Assembly: GCA_041395845.1 (NCBI GenBank)
Contig: JAWKZS010000024.1
Coordinates: 7,216 to 71,215 of the forward strand
Length of the DNA: 64,000 bases
Direction: 5' to 3'
Source of the DNA: Ch67 sp041395845
GTDB taxonomy: Bacteria; Pseudomonadota; Gammaproteobacteria; Pseudomonadales; Ketobacteraceae
The position numbers were made by a program, and so were the translations under genes. Positions 16,971 through 24,728 of this stretch are shown piece by piece (the first letter of the stretch is position 1; each line of letters starts with the position of its first letter). The notes under the pieces are model-generated. The model worked only from the letters and a program-made list of their open reading frames with translations. It was not told the DNA's origin and ran no database searches.

Positions 16971-17654
16971 CTAGCGGTGGGCCTTGAGGCTTTGCGCCTC
17001 GGACTCCAGTTCGTAGAGGGCTTCGCTGTTGTCGTAATAGCACTCGCGCCAGCGTTGCCACTGGTTCATGGTGGCGGGTTCATTGGGATTGCGATAAGGC
17101 TCGGTGCCGCACTTGCGATCCCGTTCGGCTTTCAGTTTGGTGATGCGCTGATCCAGCGAGCGTGAGCGTTCCTGCAACTGCTGGCGCGCTTCAGCCACAT
17201 CGCCTTTCTGGCTGTCCACCCATTTGATGGCGCATTCCAGATCCCGCTTCACCTGGCCGGATTCCGCCGGATCACGCCGGATGTTGTAGCGGGAAAGCTG
17301 CATGCGCCAGGTCACATCGCGCAGATCCGTGTCGGATTCCAGTTCCTGCTGCCATTCGGCACGCAGTTCTTCCAGCTCGAGCATTTTCACCGGATCGGTT
17401 TTGTCCACCTTGGGTAATTCGATGCTGCCGCAGCGCAGGGTTTTGCCGTTGCGACTCAGGTGGGTACTGCTGGTGGAAGTCAGGCTCACGGTATCCACCT
17501 GCATGTCCTGCTGTTCCTGCGGTTGCGGGGGAAACTGGCTGAAGGTGACATTGCCGTCCTTGTCGACAATCTTGTACAGCTTGCCGGCTTGCACCGGTGT
17601 AATGGCCAGTGACAGCAGCAGTGTGACACTGCAGGCGAACAGCAAACGACGCAT
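16971..17654 (-). CDS. DUF4124 domain periplasmic protein
   Basis: A 227-residue exported protein: signal peptide cut after PVQA (about 23), then a DUF4124 domain with the family hallmark LYKIVDKDGNVTFSQFPP. Residues about 85-215 are a charged helical region, probably coiled coil, with single cysteines. DUF4124 proteins are common in gammaproteobacterial envelopes and have no firm function. Convergent with the second pilin-like gene, 6 bp away, and divergent by orientation from nothing: the next gene upstream (fabY) is on the same strand and ends at a hairpin. Confidence 0.8.
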   Translation of the reverse strand: MRRLLFACSVTLLLSLAITPVQAGKLYKIVDKDGNVTFSQFPPQPQEQQDMQVDTVSLTSTSSTHLSRNGKTLRCGSIELPKVDKTDPVKMLELEELRAEWQQELESDTDLRDVTWRMQLSRYNIRRDPAESGQVKRDLECAIKWVDSQKGDVAEARQQLQERSRSLDQRITKLKAERDRKCGTEPYRNPNEPATMNQWQRWRECYYDNSEALYELESEAQSLKAHR

Positions 17655-17728
17655 CGGTACAACCCCAAAGGCAATCAGCCAAACAAAAAGTTGCCCTTAA
17701 GTTAAGTTGATTGGCGCGGGAATTCAAA

Positions 17729-17754
17729 CCGGGATGGCCTGTGGACCACCCCGG
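17729..17754 (-). terminator. Hairpin after fabY
   Basis: CCGGGATGG and CCACCCCGG pair over 9 bp (one G-U) around an 8-base loop, 13 bp after the fabY stop on the minus strand, followed by TTTGAATT. The T tract is poor, so this is a likely but not certain terminator. Confidence 0.45.
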
Positions 17755-17767
17755 CAGCGCACCACAC

Positions 17768-19671
17768 TCAGCCGAGCATGTCAGCGAATTCAGACGTTTG
17801 CGTGAGGGGGATCGCCTGGGCAAATCCGGGGACGTTGATCTGGTCGGTGTTGATGGCCAGCGAGGCCTCGTCAATCAGATTGTCACCGAAATGATAGGCG
17901 ACCTGGAAATCATCGCGCAGGGCGGCCTGATCATACTGGCGTGCCTGCTGTTCGGTGGCGATGCGCTGCTGCTGGTAGCGCTTCAGGGCATCGGTTCCGT
18001 AGCGTTTGCTCAGCATTTTCTTCACCACAGTGGGGGCCAGCACCACGCCGGTGGCGTTGTTGCCGCCAAAGCCCTTGCTGTTGATGAAGGCGACGTCGAG
18101 TCCGGTCTTGCCCTTGTCGATGTCCTGGCGGGAAATGTGCAGATGCTGCTGGTGCACGTCGTCGGCCACGGCATCGATGGTCTTGATGCCGGGAATGATG
18201 CCGTAGTGGAACGATCCCAGGGTGGCAACCAGCTGATCGCCGCTGGCGGGCCCGAGGAATGGCCCACATAGGCTTTCACGGCGGCAATCGGCCACTGCTC
18301 AATGCCGAAGGCCGCCGCCACGCGATCAAACAGTTCCGATTCGGTGACCCGGTTGGCCGGTGTGCTGGAACCATGGGCGTGAACAAAGCTGCGCTGGCGG
18401 ATGCCGTCGTCGCCGACGATGGCGCGGGCCGCCGCCACTGCGCGGGCCAGGGTCAGGTAGTTGCCGGGACCGGGGGCGGAAATGGATTTCTTGAAACCGT
18501 CGGCATTGACGAAGACATCGGTGACCGCGCCGTGAATCTGCGCGCCCAGCTGCAGCGCCAGCGCGTCATCCATCAGGATCACGAACTGGGCGGATTCGGC
18601 GATGGTAAAGCCGCAGTTGTCGCCGAACGGGCGGCTGGAACGGCGGTAATCCGGTTCGGCGTTGCCGTCGATTTTCGCCAGGCCTTCTTTCGTGCACAGT
18701 GCGCTCATGGCGGCGAAGCCTTCCATCACTTCCGGGGTAATCGGTGCTTCTGCATTGCCGACGATGGCGACCCGGGTACGGCCGCTCTTGATGTCCTCGA
18801 TGCCCATGCGCAGGTTGTAGAGGAAAGTGGCGCAGGCGCCAGTCGCCGCGCCGGTGGTGCCGACATGGCCCAGCACATAGGCGTTGATGAAGTCGGCGGG
18901 CATGGTGTTCATGCCCAGAGGCAACTGCTTGGCGGTGACGCGGCCACCTTTCTGGCGGGCCTGGATCATGACGGTATAACCGTAATCGTCCATCTGTCCC
19001 AGCATGCTGCCGGCGTACACGGAAATCTGATCCGGCTGCACCGCGTCGCGCACCACATGCCAGGGAATGCCGAGGGAATGCAGCGCATCGGACATGCCAA
19101 CGACGGTCATTTGCAGCCCGCGGGGGTGAAAGCGCGCGTCGTACAGCGCAGAGGGATCGAAACCGCTGGGCAGCTGGCCGGCAGATTTCACCGGAAAATC
19201 CCGGGTCGACGGAATCTTCACGTCCAGATTGTCCACCAGGGTGATCTGCACATGGGTGGAGGAGTGCTCGGCTACCTGCCAGCAGGCGGGTATCGGGGTG
19301 GGCAGCTGCTTCTTGCTGACCAGAAACTGGGACTGGTTGTTGGCGGCGGCCACGGTCAGGCTCTGCTGCCAGGGGGTGTTGTCCACGTCGAAATAGGTGT
19401 TTTCCACCTTGCGGATCAGGGTGGCGTCCAGCACGGCGGCGCCGTAGCGGGTCTCGATGTCGGCCAGCGACAGGGTTTCACCGTCGGGGGACACAAAGTC
19501 GTTGCCATTGGCCCTGATCAGGCCGGTCATCACCGCCAGCCCGGCCAGGGTCTCGCGCCGGGTGTCCCCCTGCAGGGAGTCGATGATGATGCGGCGAAAG
19601 CCGTGGTGGAACGAGGAGCGTCCCGCCGCGTTGTAGCCGCCAAATCCCACGATAACCGGTAACTGAGTCAT
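17768..19671 (-). pseudogene. fabY: FabY-type beta-ketoacyl-ACP synthase, single-base frameshift
   Basis: The N-terminus LPVIVGFGGYNAAGRSSFHHGF and overall sequence match FabY, the thiolase-fold synthase that starts fatty-acid synthesis by condensing acetyl-CoA with malonyl-ACP in Pseudomonas. The active-site Cys lies in ATGACATF, and the two His motifs are VHAHGSSTPANR and AYVGHSSG. Right after the second His the frame breaks: reading continues in the next frame as PASGDQLVATLGSFHYGIIPGI to the stop at 17768. One missing base in GGGCCC (18248-18253) repairs it and gives 634 residues, the size of the family. Unrepaired, the product loses about the last 160 residues. A sequencing error in a G/C run is the simplest reason. 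Confidence 0.8.
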
Positions 19672-19766
19672 GCCTGCTGGTCCTTTCATCAAACTGTCAT
19701 GGTGCTTGATGAGGCAGTGTAGGCGGGGGTTGGGCTGGCAGTGATGGGTGATCTGGTCATAGAATA

Positions 19767-19780
19767 TGGCTAATTAGCCA
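19767..19780. promoter_or_regulatory. Perfect palindrome in fabY / GlxA-type regulator gap
   Basis: TGGCTAATTAGCCA is a perfect 14-bp palindrome, 14 bp before the regulator gene's ATG and about 95 bp before fabY. It is the best candidate operator in this divergent gap, although AraC-type proteins more often bind direct repeats. Confidence 0.4.
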
Positions 19781-19794
19781 AAACGGGGCCCGCC

Positions 19795-20835
19795 ATGGCC
19801 AGAACGTCCCGCACCATCACCACCGAACCCCGGCCACCCCGGCGCCGGCTGGGGGCCAGTTTCATCCTGATCGAACACATGCTGGCCACCAGCATCACCC
19901 TGCCCATCGAAATGATGCGGGCGGCGGAATCGGCGGCGGTGGTGCGGGATCGCAATGCGGTGCGGCTGAACATTGCGGCGGCGGCGGTGAGTCGCGAGCC
20001 GGTGCCGACCCGGGCGGGCTTCCGGCTGCAACCGGATCTGGCCATCGACGAGATCGCCCATACCGACATGGTGATCCTGCCGGCCCTGTGGCGGAACCCG
20101 CGCCCCATCGTGCGGCAGAATCCCCAGCTGGTGGAATGGCTGCAGCGGCTGCACACCAAAGGCTGCATCCTGATTGCGGTGGGCACCGGAGCCTGCTTTC
20201 TGGCGGAAGCGGGTCTGCTCGACGGCAAGCCGGCCACCACCCACTGGCACTACTTCGACCAGTTCGAGCGCGACTATCCCAACGTGCAGCTGAAGCGCCA
20301 GTACTTCATCACCCAGGCGAATAATGTGTACTGCGCCGCCAGCGTGAATGCGGTGGCGGACCTGACCGTGCATTTTATTCGCCGCACCTATGACGCGGTG
20401 ATCGCCAGCCATGTGGAGCGGAATTTTTCCCACGAGATCCGCCGTTCCTACGAAGCCACCAGCTACTTCGACGACAAGCATCGCTATCATCCGGACGAAG
20501 CCATCGTACAGGCGCAGATCTGGTTGCAGCAGCATGTGCAGAAGGATCTGCTGCTGGCGGACGTGGCCACCAAATTCGGCATGAGTGTGCGTACCTTTAA
20601 CCGGCGTTTCCGCAATGCCACCGGCAAGACGCCGCAGCAATATCTGCAGGCATTGCGCATCGACATGGCCAAGGATCTGTTGCAGACCACCAACCTGTCG
20701 ATCGCGGAAGTGGCCTATCAGGTGGGCTACCAGGATCTGGGCTATTTTGCCCAGCTGTTCCGCCGGCTGCTGGCGGTGACGCCGGGGCAGTATCGCGCCA
20801 CCGTGCGGGCGAAACTGTTCAGTGCGGGGGAGTAA
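19795..20835 (+). CDS. GlxA-family transcriptional regulator (DJ-1/PfpI + AraC HTH)
   Basis: A 346-residue regulator with an N-terminal DJ-1/PfpI-like domain (about 20-200; nucleophile-elbow region ILIAVGTGACFLAEAGLL followed by ATTHWHY, the usual family motif) and a C-terminal AraC-type double HTH (about 235-335; LLADVATKFGMSVRTFNRRFR and SIAEVAYQVGYQDLGYFAQLF). Such proteins sense small metabolites through the DJ-1 domain. It is divergent from fabY with a palindrome between them, so it may regulate fatty-acid initiation (inference). Convergent with the SDR gene, 9 bp away. Confidence 0.88.
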   Translation: MARTSRTITTEPRPPRRRLGASFILIEHMLATSITLPIEMMRAAESAAVVRDRNAVRLNIAAAAVSREPVPTRAGFRLQPDLAIDEIAHTDMVILPALWRNPRPIVRQNPQLVEWLQRLHTKGCILIAVGTGACFLAEAGLLDGKPATTHWHYFDQFERDYPNVQLKRQYFITQANNVYCAASVNAVADLTVHFIRRTYDAVIASHVERNFSHEIRRSYEATSYFDDKHRYHPDEAIVQAQIWLQQHVQKDLLLADVATKFGMSVRTFNRRFRNATGKTPQQYLQALRIDMAKDLLQTTNLSIAEVAYQVGYQDLGYFAQLFRRLLAVTPGQYRATVRAKLFSAGE

Positions 20836-20844
20836 CGCCCACCA

Positions 20845-21642
20845 TCAGTAACCCGACAGAAATTTCACCACGCGCCGCTGCACGGTTTCCGGTGCGTGTT
20901 TCTGTAACAGTGCCAGCACCTTGAACGGCGTCGTCACCCGATCATGCAGTGGCCGCGTTGCCACCGCCTGCCACACCCGCTGCGCCACATCCTCCGGCGT
21001 CAGCTGCACCCCCAGCAATGAAATCGCCCGCACCTTGCTGCGCACCGGCGAATCAATCATGTCAGTGTCCACGAACGGCGGCATGATGTCCGTCACCGCA
21101 ATGTCGTGGCGCGCCCATTCCACGTTGAGCGCTTCGGTGAGTGCGCGCACGGCAAACTTGCTGGCGGAATAGGTGGCGAGGGTAGGGGAACCGTACATGG
21201 CCGATGCCGAACTCATGTTGATGACATGGGCACCTTCGGTGGCGCGCAGATACTCGAACGCCGCCTGACAGCCGTTGATAACACCCTTTACATTGATGTC
21301 CACCATGGCGTGTTGCTGTTCCAGCGGAATGGTTTCGAAATCCCCCGCGTACAGCACACCGGCATTGTTCACCAGCACGTTGAGCTGGCCGTCACTGCGG
21401 CGCACAAAATCCTGCAGCGCGCTTTGCAGCTGGTTGAAATCCGCCACGTCGGCGACGTGCCAGCTGCAGTGTTCGTTGCCCAGTTCCGTCGCCAGTGCCT
21501 GCAGTTTGTCGGCACTGCGGGCGGCCAGACCCACGCGCCAGCCTTTGCCGGCAAACAGACGGGCGGTGGCGGCGCCAATGCCGGCAGTGGCACCGGTGAT
21601 GAAGATGGCAGGCTGGTTAGCGGGGGAATGGGCGGCGGACAT
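20845..21642 (-). CDS. Short-chain dehydrogenase/reductase
   Basis: A 265-residue classical SDR: cofactor motif TGATAGIGAATA, NNAGVL strand, catalytic Ser in NMSSASAMYGSP and YSASK (Tyr-Lys). The Arg after the first strand region (AARSADK) suggests NADP(H). I start at MSAAHS because GAAGGA lies 7 bases upstream; an upstream in-frame codon at 21660 overlaps that site. The substrate is not evident; it lies between the GlxA-type regulator and the enoyl-reductase gene in a lipid-related block. Confidence 0.85.
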   Translation of the reverse strand: MSAAHSPANQPAIFITGATAGIGAATARLFAGKGWRVGLAARSADKLQALATELGNEHCSWHVADVADFNQLQSALQDFVRRSDGQLNVLVNNAGVLYAGDFETIPLEQQHAMVDINVKGVINGCQAAFEYLRATEGAHVINMSSASAMYGSPTLATYSASKFAVRALTEALNVEWARHDIAVTDIMPPFVDTDMIDSPVRSKVRAISLLGVQLTPEDVAQRVWQAVATRPLHDRVTTPFKVLALLQKHAPETVQRRVVKFLSGY

Positions 21643-21729
21643 CTGAAGATCCTTCTGCAAGATGATGAATCAGGGGTAAACGAATACAGCAGTATTGTCA
21701 CCCCTGCATCCCGCAGGGTCATTGCCCGT

Positions 21730-21753
21730 AACGCTCAGATCGCCCTGAGCGTT
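21730..21753. terminator. Hairpin between enoyl reductase and SDR genes
   Basis: AACGCTCAG-ATCGCC-CTGAGCGTT is a perfect 9-bp stem, with TT following on the plus strand. It lies 66 bp after the enoyl-reductase stop (minus). The T run is short on both strands. The remaining gap (21643-21818) otherwise holds the SDR promoter region and a second smaller stem (CCCTGC/GCAGGG at 21704-21720). Confidence 0.4.
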
Positions 21754-21818
21754 TTGGCGCTTGTGCCGGCCATGGAAACATGCATGCGAATTCTGTTTAC
21801 AGCACGCCCGTGCCGGTT

Positions 21819-23063
21819 TCAGCTGCGCACCGTCCGGATACCGAATTCGATCCCGGCGTGGGTCGCCAGCTGTTGCCGCAGGATATCGCCCAGCGCCACG
21901 CTGGTGGTGGTGAAGCCGCCCTGGTTACCGGCACTGCCGCGGGTCTGCAGCAGGCACCAGGCGGTATCGCACAGCATGGCCGCGGTGCCGCCGTGGCCCG
22001 GGTCCCACTCGCTGAACACATAGCCGCGCAGGGTCTTGCCGGAGCGGGTGCGGCCGATCATTTCAAAACTGAACGGGCCGTTGCGCTGGATCTGTTTGTC
22101 GCTGGGGCCATCGCCAACTTTCGGGCCCAGGCTGTGCAGGGTGCGGGTGAAGGCGGAATTCGGATCGCCTTCGACGAACAGTTTGGTGAAGAACGTCTCC
22201 AGCTGCGCGCGGGTTTTGGCCGCCAGCCCGCTGCCGGCCAGTTTGGCTTCGTCGTAAATAAAATCCTCACCGTACTGGAAATTGGTCAGCGCGTGGGAGC
22301 GGCGCACGATGCGGGTGTTGATGCCGCCCACCGGAAACGGCATCACGTACTGGTTGAAATCCGCATCGAACTGCACCTGTTTCAATTCGGGGTTGAAGGC
22401 GCCGCGCATGCGGTCGCGGGGATTCAGGCTGTTGGGGTCGGCAATCAGGTCCGCCAGGGCCTGATCATTGGCCACTGCTTTCATGACGCCGAGGCCGCTG
22501 GCAAAGCTGCCGCCGGACACCGCGATGTGGCCCTTGTCGAAACAGTTCTTGATGTGCACGCAGTATTCGCCGAATTTTTCCTGCGCGGTCTGCTGCAAAA
22601 ACTGCACACCCAGATCCGAGGGAATCGAATCGAAACCGCAGGCATTGAGGATGCGGGCACCACTGCTGCGGGCCAGATCGTCATACTGGTCGATCATCCG
22701 GCGCAGCCAGTGCAGTTCGCCGCTCAGGTCGCAGTAATCGGTACCGTGGCGGGCGCAGGCGGCCACCATTTCGGTGGCGTACTGGGCCGCCGGGGCCACC
22801 GTGGCGCAGATCACCCGGGCACTGCGGGCCAGCTTGTCGGCGGCCGCCGCATCGGCGCCGGGCACCTGCAGCAGGCTCAGATCCGGCGCCCCAATCTGGT
22901 CACGAATGCGCCGCAGCCGGCCCAGGTCGCGGCCCGCAATGGCCCAGCGTAGCGTGCCCTGCTTGCCGTAGGTTTCATGCAGATAGCGCGCCGCCTGACG
23001 GCCGGTAAAGCCGGTGGCGCCCCAGAGTACGATGTCGTATTGACGTGCATCCTGAGCGGTCAT
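21819..23063 (-). CDS. Saccharopine dehydrogenase-like / trans-acting enoyl reductase family protein
   Basis: A 414-residue protein with an N-terminal Rossmann domain: DIVLWGATGFTGRQAARYL and WAIAGRDLGRLRRI. It then has the family block YCDLSGELHWLRRMIDQYDDLARSSGARILNACGFDSIPSDLG. It belongs to the saccharopine-dehydrogenase superfamily group that includes mycobacterial trans-acting enoyl reductases, which reduce double bonds on lipid precursors; lysine metabolism is not implied. Upstream in-frame sequence runs 537 codons further but is only antisense to the P450 gene. I start at the ATG at 23063. Divergent from the P450, suggesting one pathway. Confidence 0.85.
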   Translation of the reverse strand: MTAQDARQYDIVLWGATGFTGRQAARYLHETYGKQGTLRWAIAGRDLGRLRRIRDQIGAPDLSLLQVPGADAAAADKLARSARVICATVAPAAQYATEMVAACARHGTDYCDLSGELHWLRRMIDQYDDLARSSGARILNACGFDSIPSDLGVQFLQQTAQEKFGEYCVHIKNCFDKGHIAVSGGSFASGLGVMKAVANDQALADLIADPNSLNPRDRMRGAFNPELKQVQFDADFNQYVMPFPVGGINTRIVRRSHALTNFQYGEDFIYDEAKLAGSGLAAKTRAQLETFFTKLFVEGDPNSAFTRTLHSLGPKVGDGPSDKQIQRNGPFSFEMIGRTRSGKTLRGYVFSEWDPGHGGTAAMLCDTAWCLLQTRGSAGNQGGFTTTSVALGDILRQQLATHAGIEFGIRTVRS

Positions 23064-23114
23064 TTCGAGCAATCCCCAGTGTCCATTTCGCTGTTGTGTG
23101 GTTCTTGTTGTCGG

Positions 23115-23129
23115 GTATACACTGTATAC
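23115..23129. promoter_or_regulatory. Palindrome between enoyl reductase and P450 genes
   Basis: GTATAC-ACT-GTATAC, a perfect 6-3-6 palindrome, sits in the middle of the 147-bp divergent gap. It looks like an operator for a dimeric regulator (TetR- or GntR-like); no regulator gene is directly adjacent. Confidence 0.55.
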
Positions 23130-23136
23130 GAAACGG

Positions 23137-23160
23137 AAGAGGCCCGTCACGCCTCTTTTT
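23137..23160 (+). terminator. Terminator-like hairpin in the P450 leader
   Basis: AAGAGGC-CCGTCAC-GCCTCTT followed by three further T residues is an intrinsic-terminator structure on the plus strand, 8 bp past the palindrome and 50 bp before the P450 start. No plus-strand gene ends just upstream (the nearest is at 20835). Either the P450 promoter lies between 23160 and 23205, or this is an attenuator. Confidence 0.55.
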
Positions 23161-23210
23161 CCTACGCCGATTAGAACAACGAAGCGCGGACCAGCGCACA
23201 GGAGGCATCC

Positions 23211-24683
23211 ATGTCCCAGGCAATGACCCTTCCAGCGGGCCCCACCGAATCCAAATTCAAGCAGGCCATGAAAATGGGCACCGGGATTTACGGCTACCTG
23301 TCGGAATGCCACGAAAAATTCGGTGATGCCTTTACCCTGCGCTTTCCCGGCCTGGATCCGCTGGTGTGGGTGGCAAGCCCGGAAATGGCGAAAGACTTTT
23401 TCAACCTCAAGCCGGATCAGATCGACCAGCGCCAGCTGATGATTCCCATCGATGTGGGCGACAACCAGACCGGCTTTCTCAATGGCAAGGAACACCAGGA
23501 TTCCCGCAAGGTGATGATTCCGCCGCTGGTGGCCAAGCGCCTGCAGGACCGTGCCGAAGTGATGCACGAAATCACCACCAAATACATCAACCAGATGAAG
23601 CCCGGCGACGAACACGACATGCCGCGCCTGATCGGTGACATCACCCTGGACATTGCCTGCTTCACGTTGCTGGGTCTGAAGGAAGGCCCCAAGCAGCAGC
23701 GCTATCGCGACCTGATGCTGCGCTGGATTCAGGCCTCCACCAACGACACCATGTTCCTGCTGGGCAACGTGTTCGGCGCACCGAAATTCCGCAGCATGCT
23801 GCACCGCGCCTACCTGAAGAAAACCGCCAAGGGCAACTTTGGCCATGGCAAAAAAGGCATTCTGCCCTGGAGTTATTCCGTCGAACTGAAAGCCCAGCTG
23901 GCGGATCTGATGCGGCAGGAGATTCGCGAGATCCGCGCCAGCGGTGACACCACCCGCACCGATCTGATTGCCACCCTGTCCCGTGCGACTTATGAAGACG
24001 GCACCCTGCTGCCGGAAGAGCGGGTGATCTCCGAAAGCATGGGCATGCTGGTGGGCGGCCACGAAACCAGTGCTGCTACCGGAGCCTGGTTCATGCTGTG
24101 GCTGCTCAAGCGCCCCGATGTGCTGAAGAAGATGCGCGAGGAAGTGCTGGAATGCATCGCCCGGGAAGGCAAGTTCGATCCCCTGAAAGTCATCGAACTG
24201 CCGTATCTGAATGCCTGCCTGAACGAATCCCAGCGCCTGACCCCGTCCGCGGTGGGCACCATGCGTCACCTGATCGTTGACTGCAAGATTGGTTCGCTCA
24301 CCCTGCCGGCGGGTACCAACGTCCTGGCGGGTGCGTACCTGATCCAGCGTCGCAAGGATATCTGGGGTGAGGATGCGGAAGTGTTCCGTCCGGAACGCTG
24401 GCTGGAAGGCGCCAAGCCCGGCCCGTTCGAATTCTTCCCGTTCGGTGGCGGTCGTCGTGCCTGCATCGGTTCCAATCAGGCGCGTCAGCAGTTGCGCATC
24501 ATCTTTGCCGAGTTCGCCCGCCGGGTGGAATTCACGTCGAAGTTTTCCAATAACGATGTGTGGCCGGGTCAGCGTCAGGTCAGTGGCCAGACCGAGCCGG
24601 AAGGCGGGGTACCGGTGACGGTGGTGAAGATATTGCCGGAAACCACCGGTTGTCCGCAGGCGGCCCTGGCACAAACGGCGTGA
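23211..24683 (+). CDS. Cytochrome P450
   Basis: A 490-residue P450, longer than typical soluble bacterial ones (about 400). Marks: I-helix oxygen motif GGHETSAAT, ExxR in NESQR, PERW region FRPERWL, and heme loop FPFGGGRRACIG with the axial Cys at residue 418. No membrane anchor is visible at the N-terminus. The GGGRRACIG loop and size resemble class II type enzymes that work with reductase or ferredoxin partners; none is encoded here. With the facing enoyl reductase, the substrate is probably a lipid, terpenoid or sterol-like molecule (inference). AGGAGG precedes the ATG and a strong terminator follows. Confidence 0.92.
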   Translation: MSQAMTLPAGPTESKFKQAMKMGTGIYGYLSECHEKFGDAFTLRFPGLDPLVWVASPEMAKDFFNLKPDQIDQRQLMIPIDVGDNQTGFLNGKEHQDSRKVMIPPLVAKRLQDRAEVMHEITTKYINQMKPGDEHDMPRLIGDITLDIACFTLLGLKEGPKQQRYRDLMLRWIQASTNDTMFLLGNVFGAPKFRSMLHRAYLKKTAKGNFGHGKKGILPWSYSVELKAQLADLMRQEIREIRASGDTTRTDLIATLSRATYEDGTLLPEERVISESMGMLVGGHETSAATGAWFMLWLLKRPDVLKKMREEVLECIAREGKFDPLKVIELPYLNACLNESQRLTPSAVGTMRHLIVDCKIGSLTLPAGTNVLAGAYLIQRRKDIWGEDAEVFRPERWLEGAKPGPFEFFPFGGGRRACIGSNQARQQLRIIFAEFARRVEFTSKFSNNDVWPGQRQVSGQTEPEGGVPVTVVKILPETTGCPQAALAQTA

Positions 24684-24691
24684 TGAAGGGC

Positions 24692-24718
24692 GTACCGGTC
24701 AGTGGCCGGTACCTTTTT
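24692..24718 (+). terminator. Rho-independent terminator after P450
   Basis: GTACCGG-TCAGTGG-CCGGTAC then CTTTTTG, 9 bp after the P450 stop. It also lies just beyond the convergent chemoreceptor gene's end. Confidence 0.8.
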
Positions 24719-24728
24719 GTTGTGGGTG

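Noticed and set aside
17655..17728. Possible small gene between DUF4124 and the fabY hairpin
   Set aside because: No open frame with a ribosome site; it is AT-rich promoter sequence for the DUF4124 gene.
23064..24674. A 537-codon in-frame extension of the enoyl reductase on the minus strand
   Set aside because: It is entirely antisense to the P450 gene, has no recognisable domain and arises from GC-rich codon bias.
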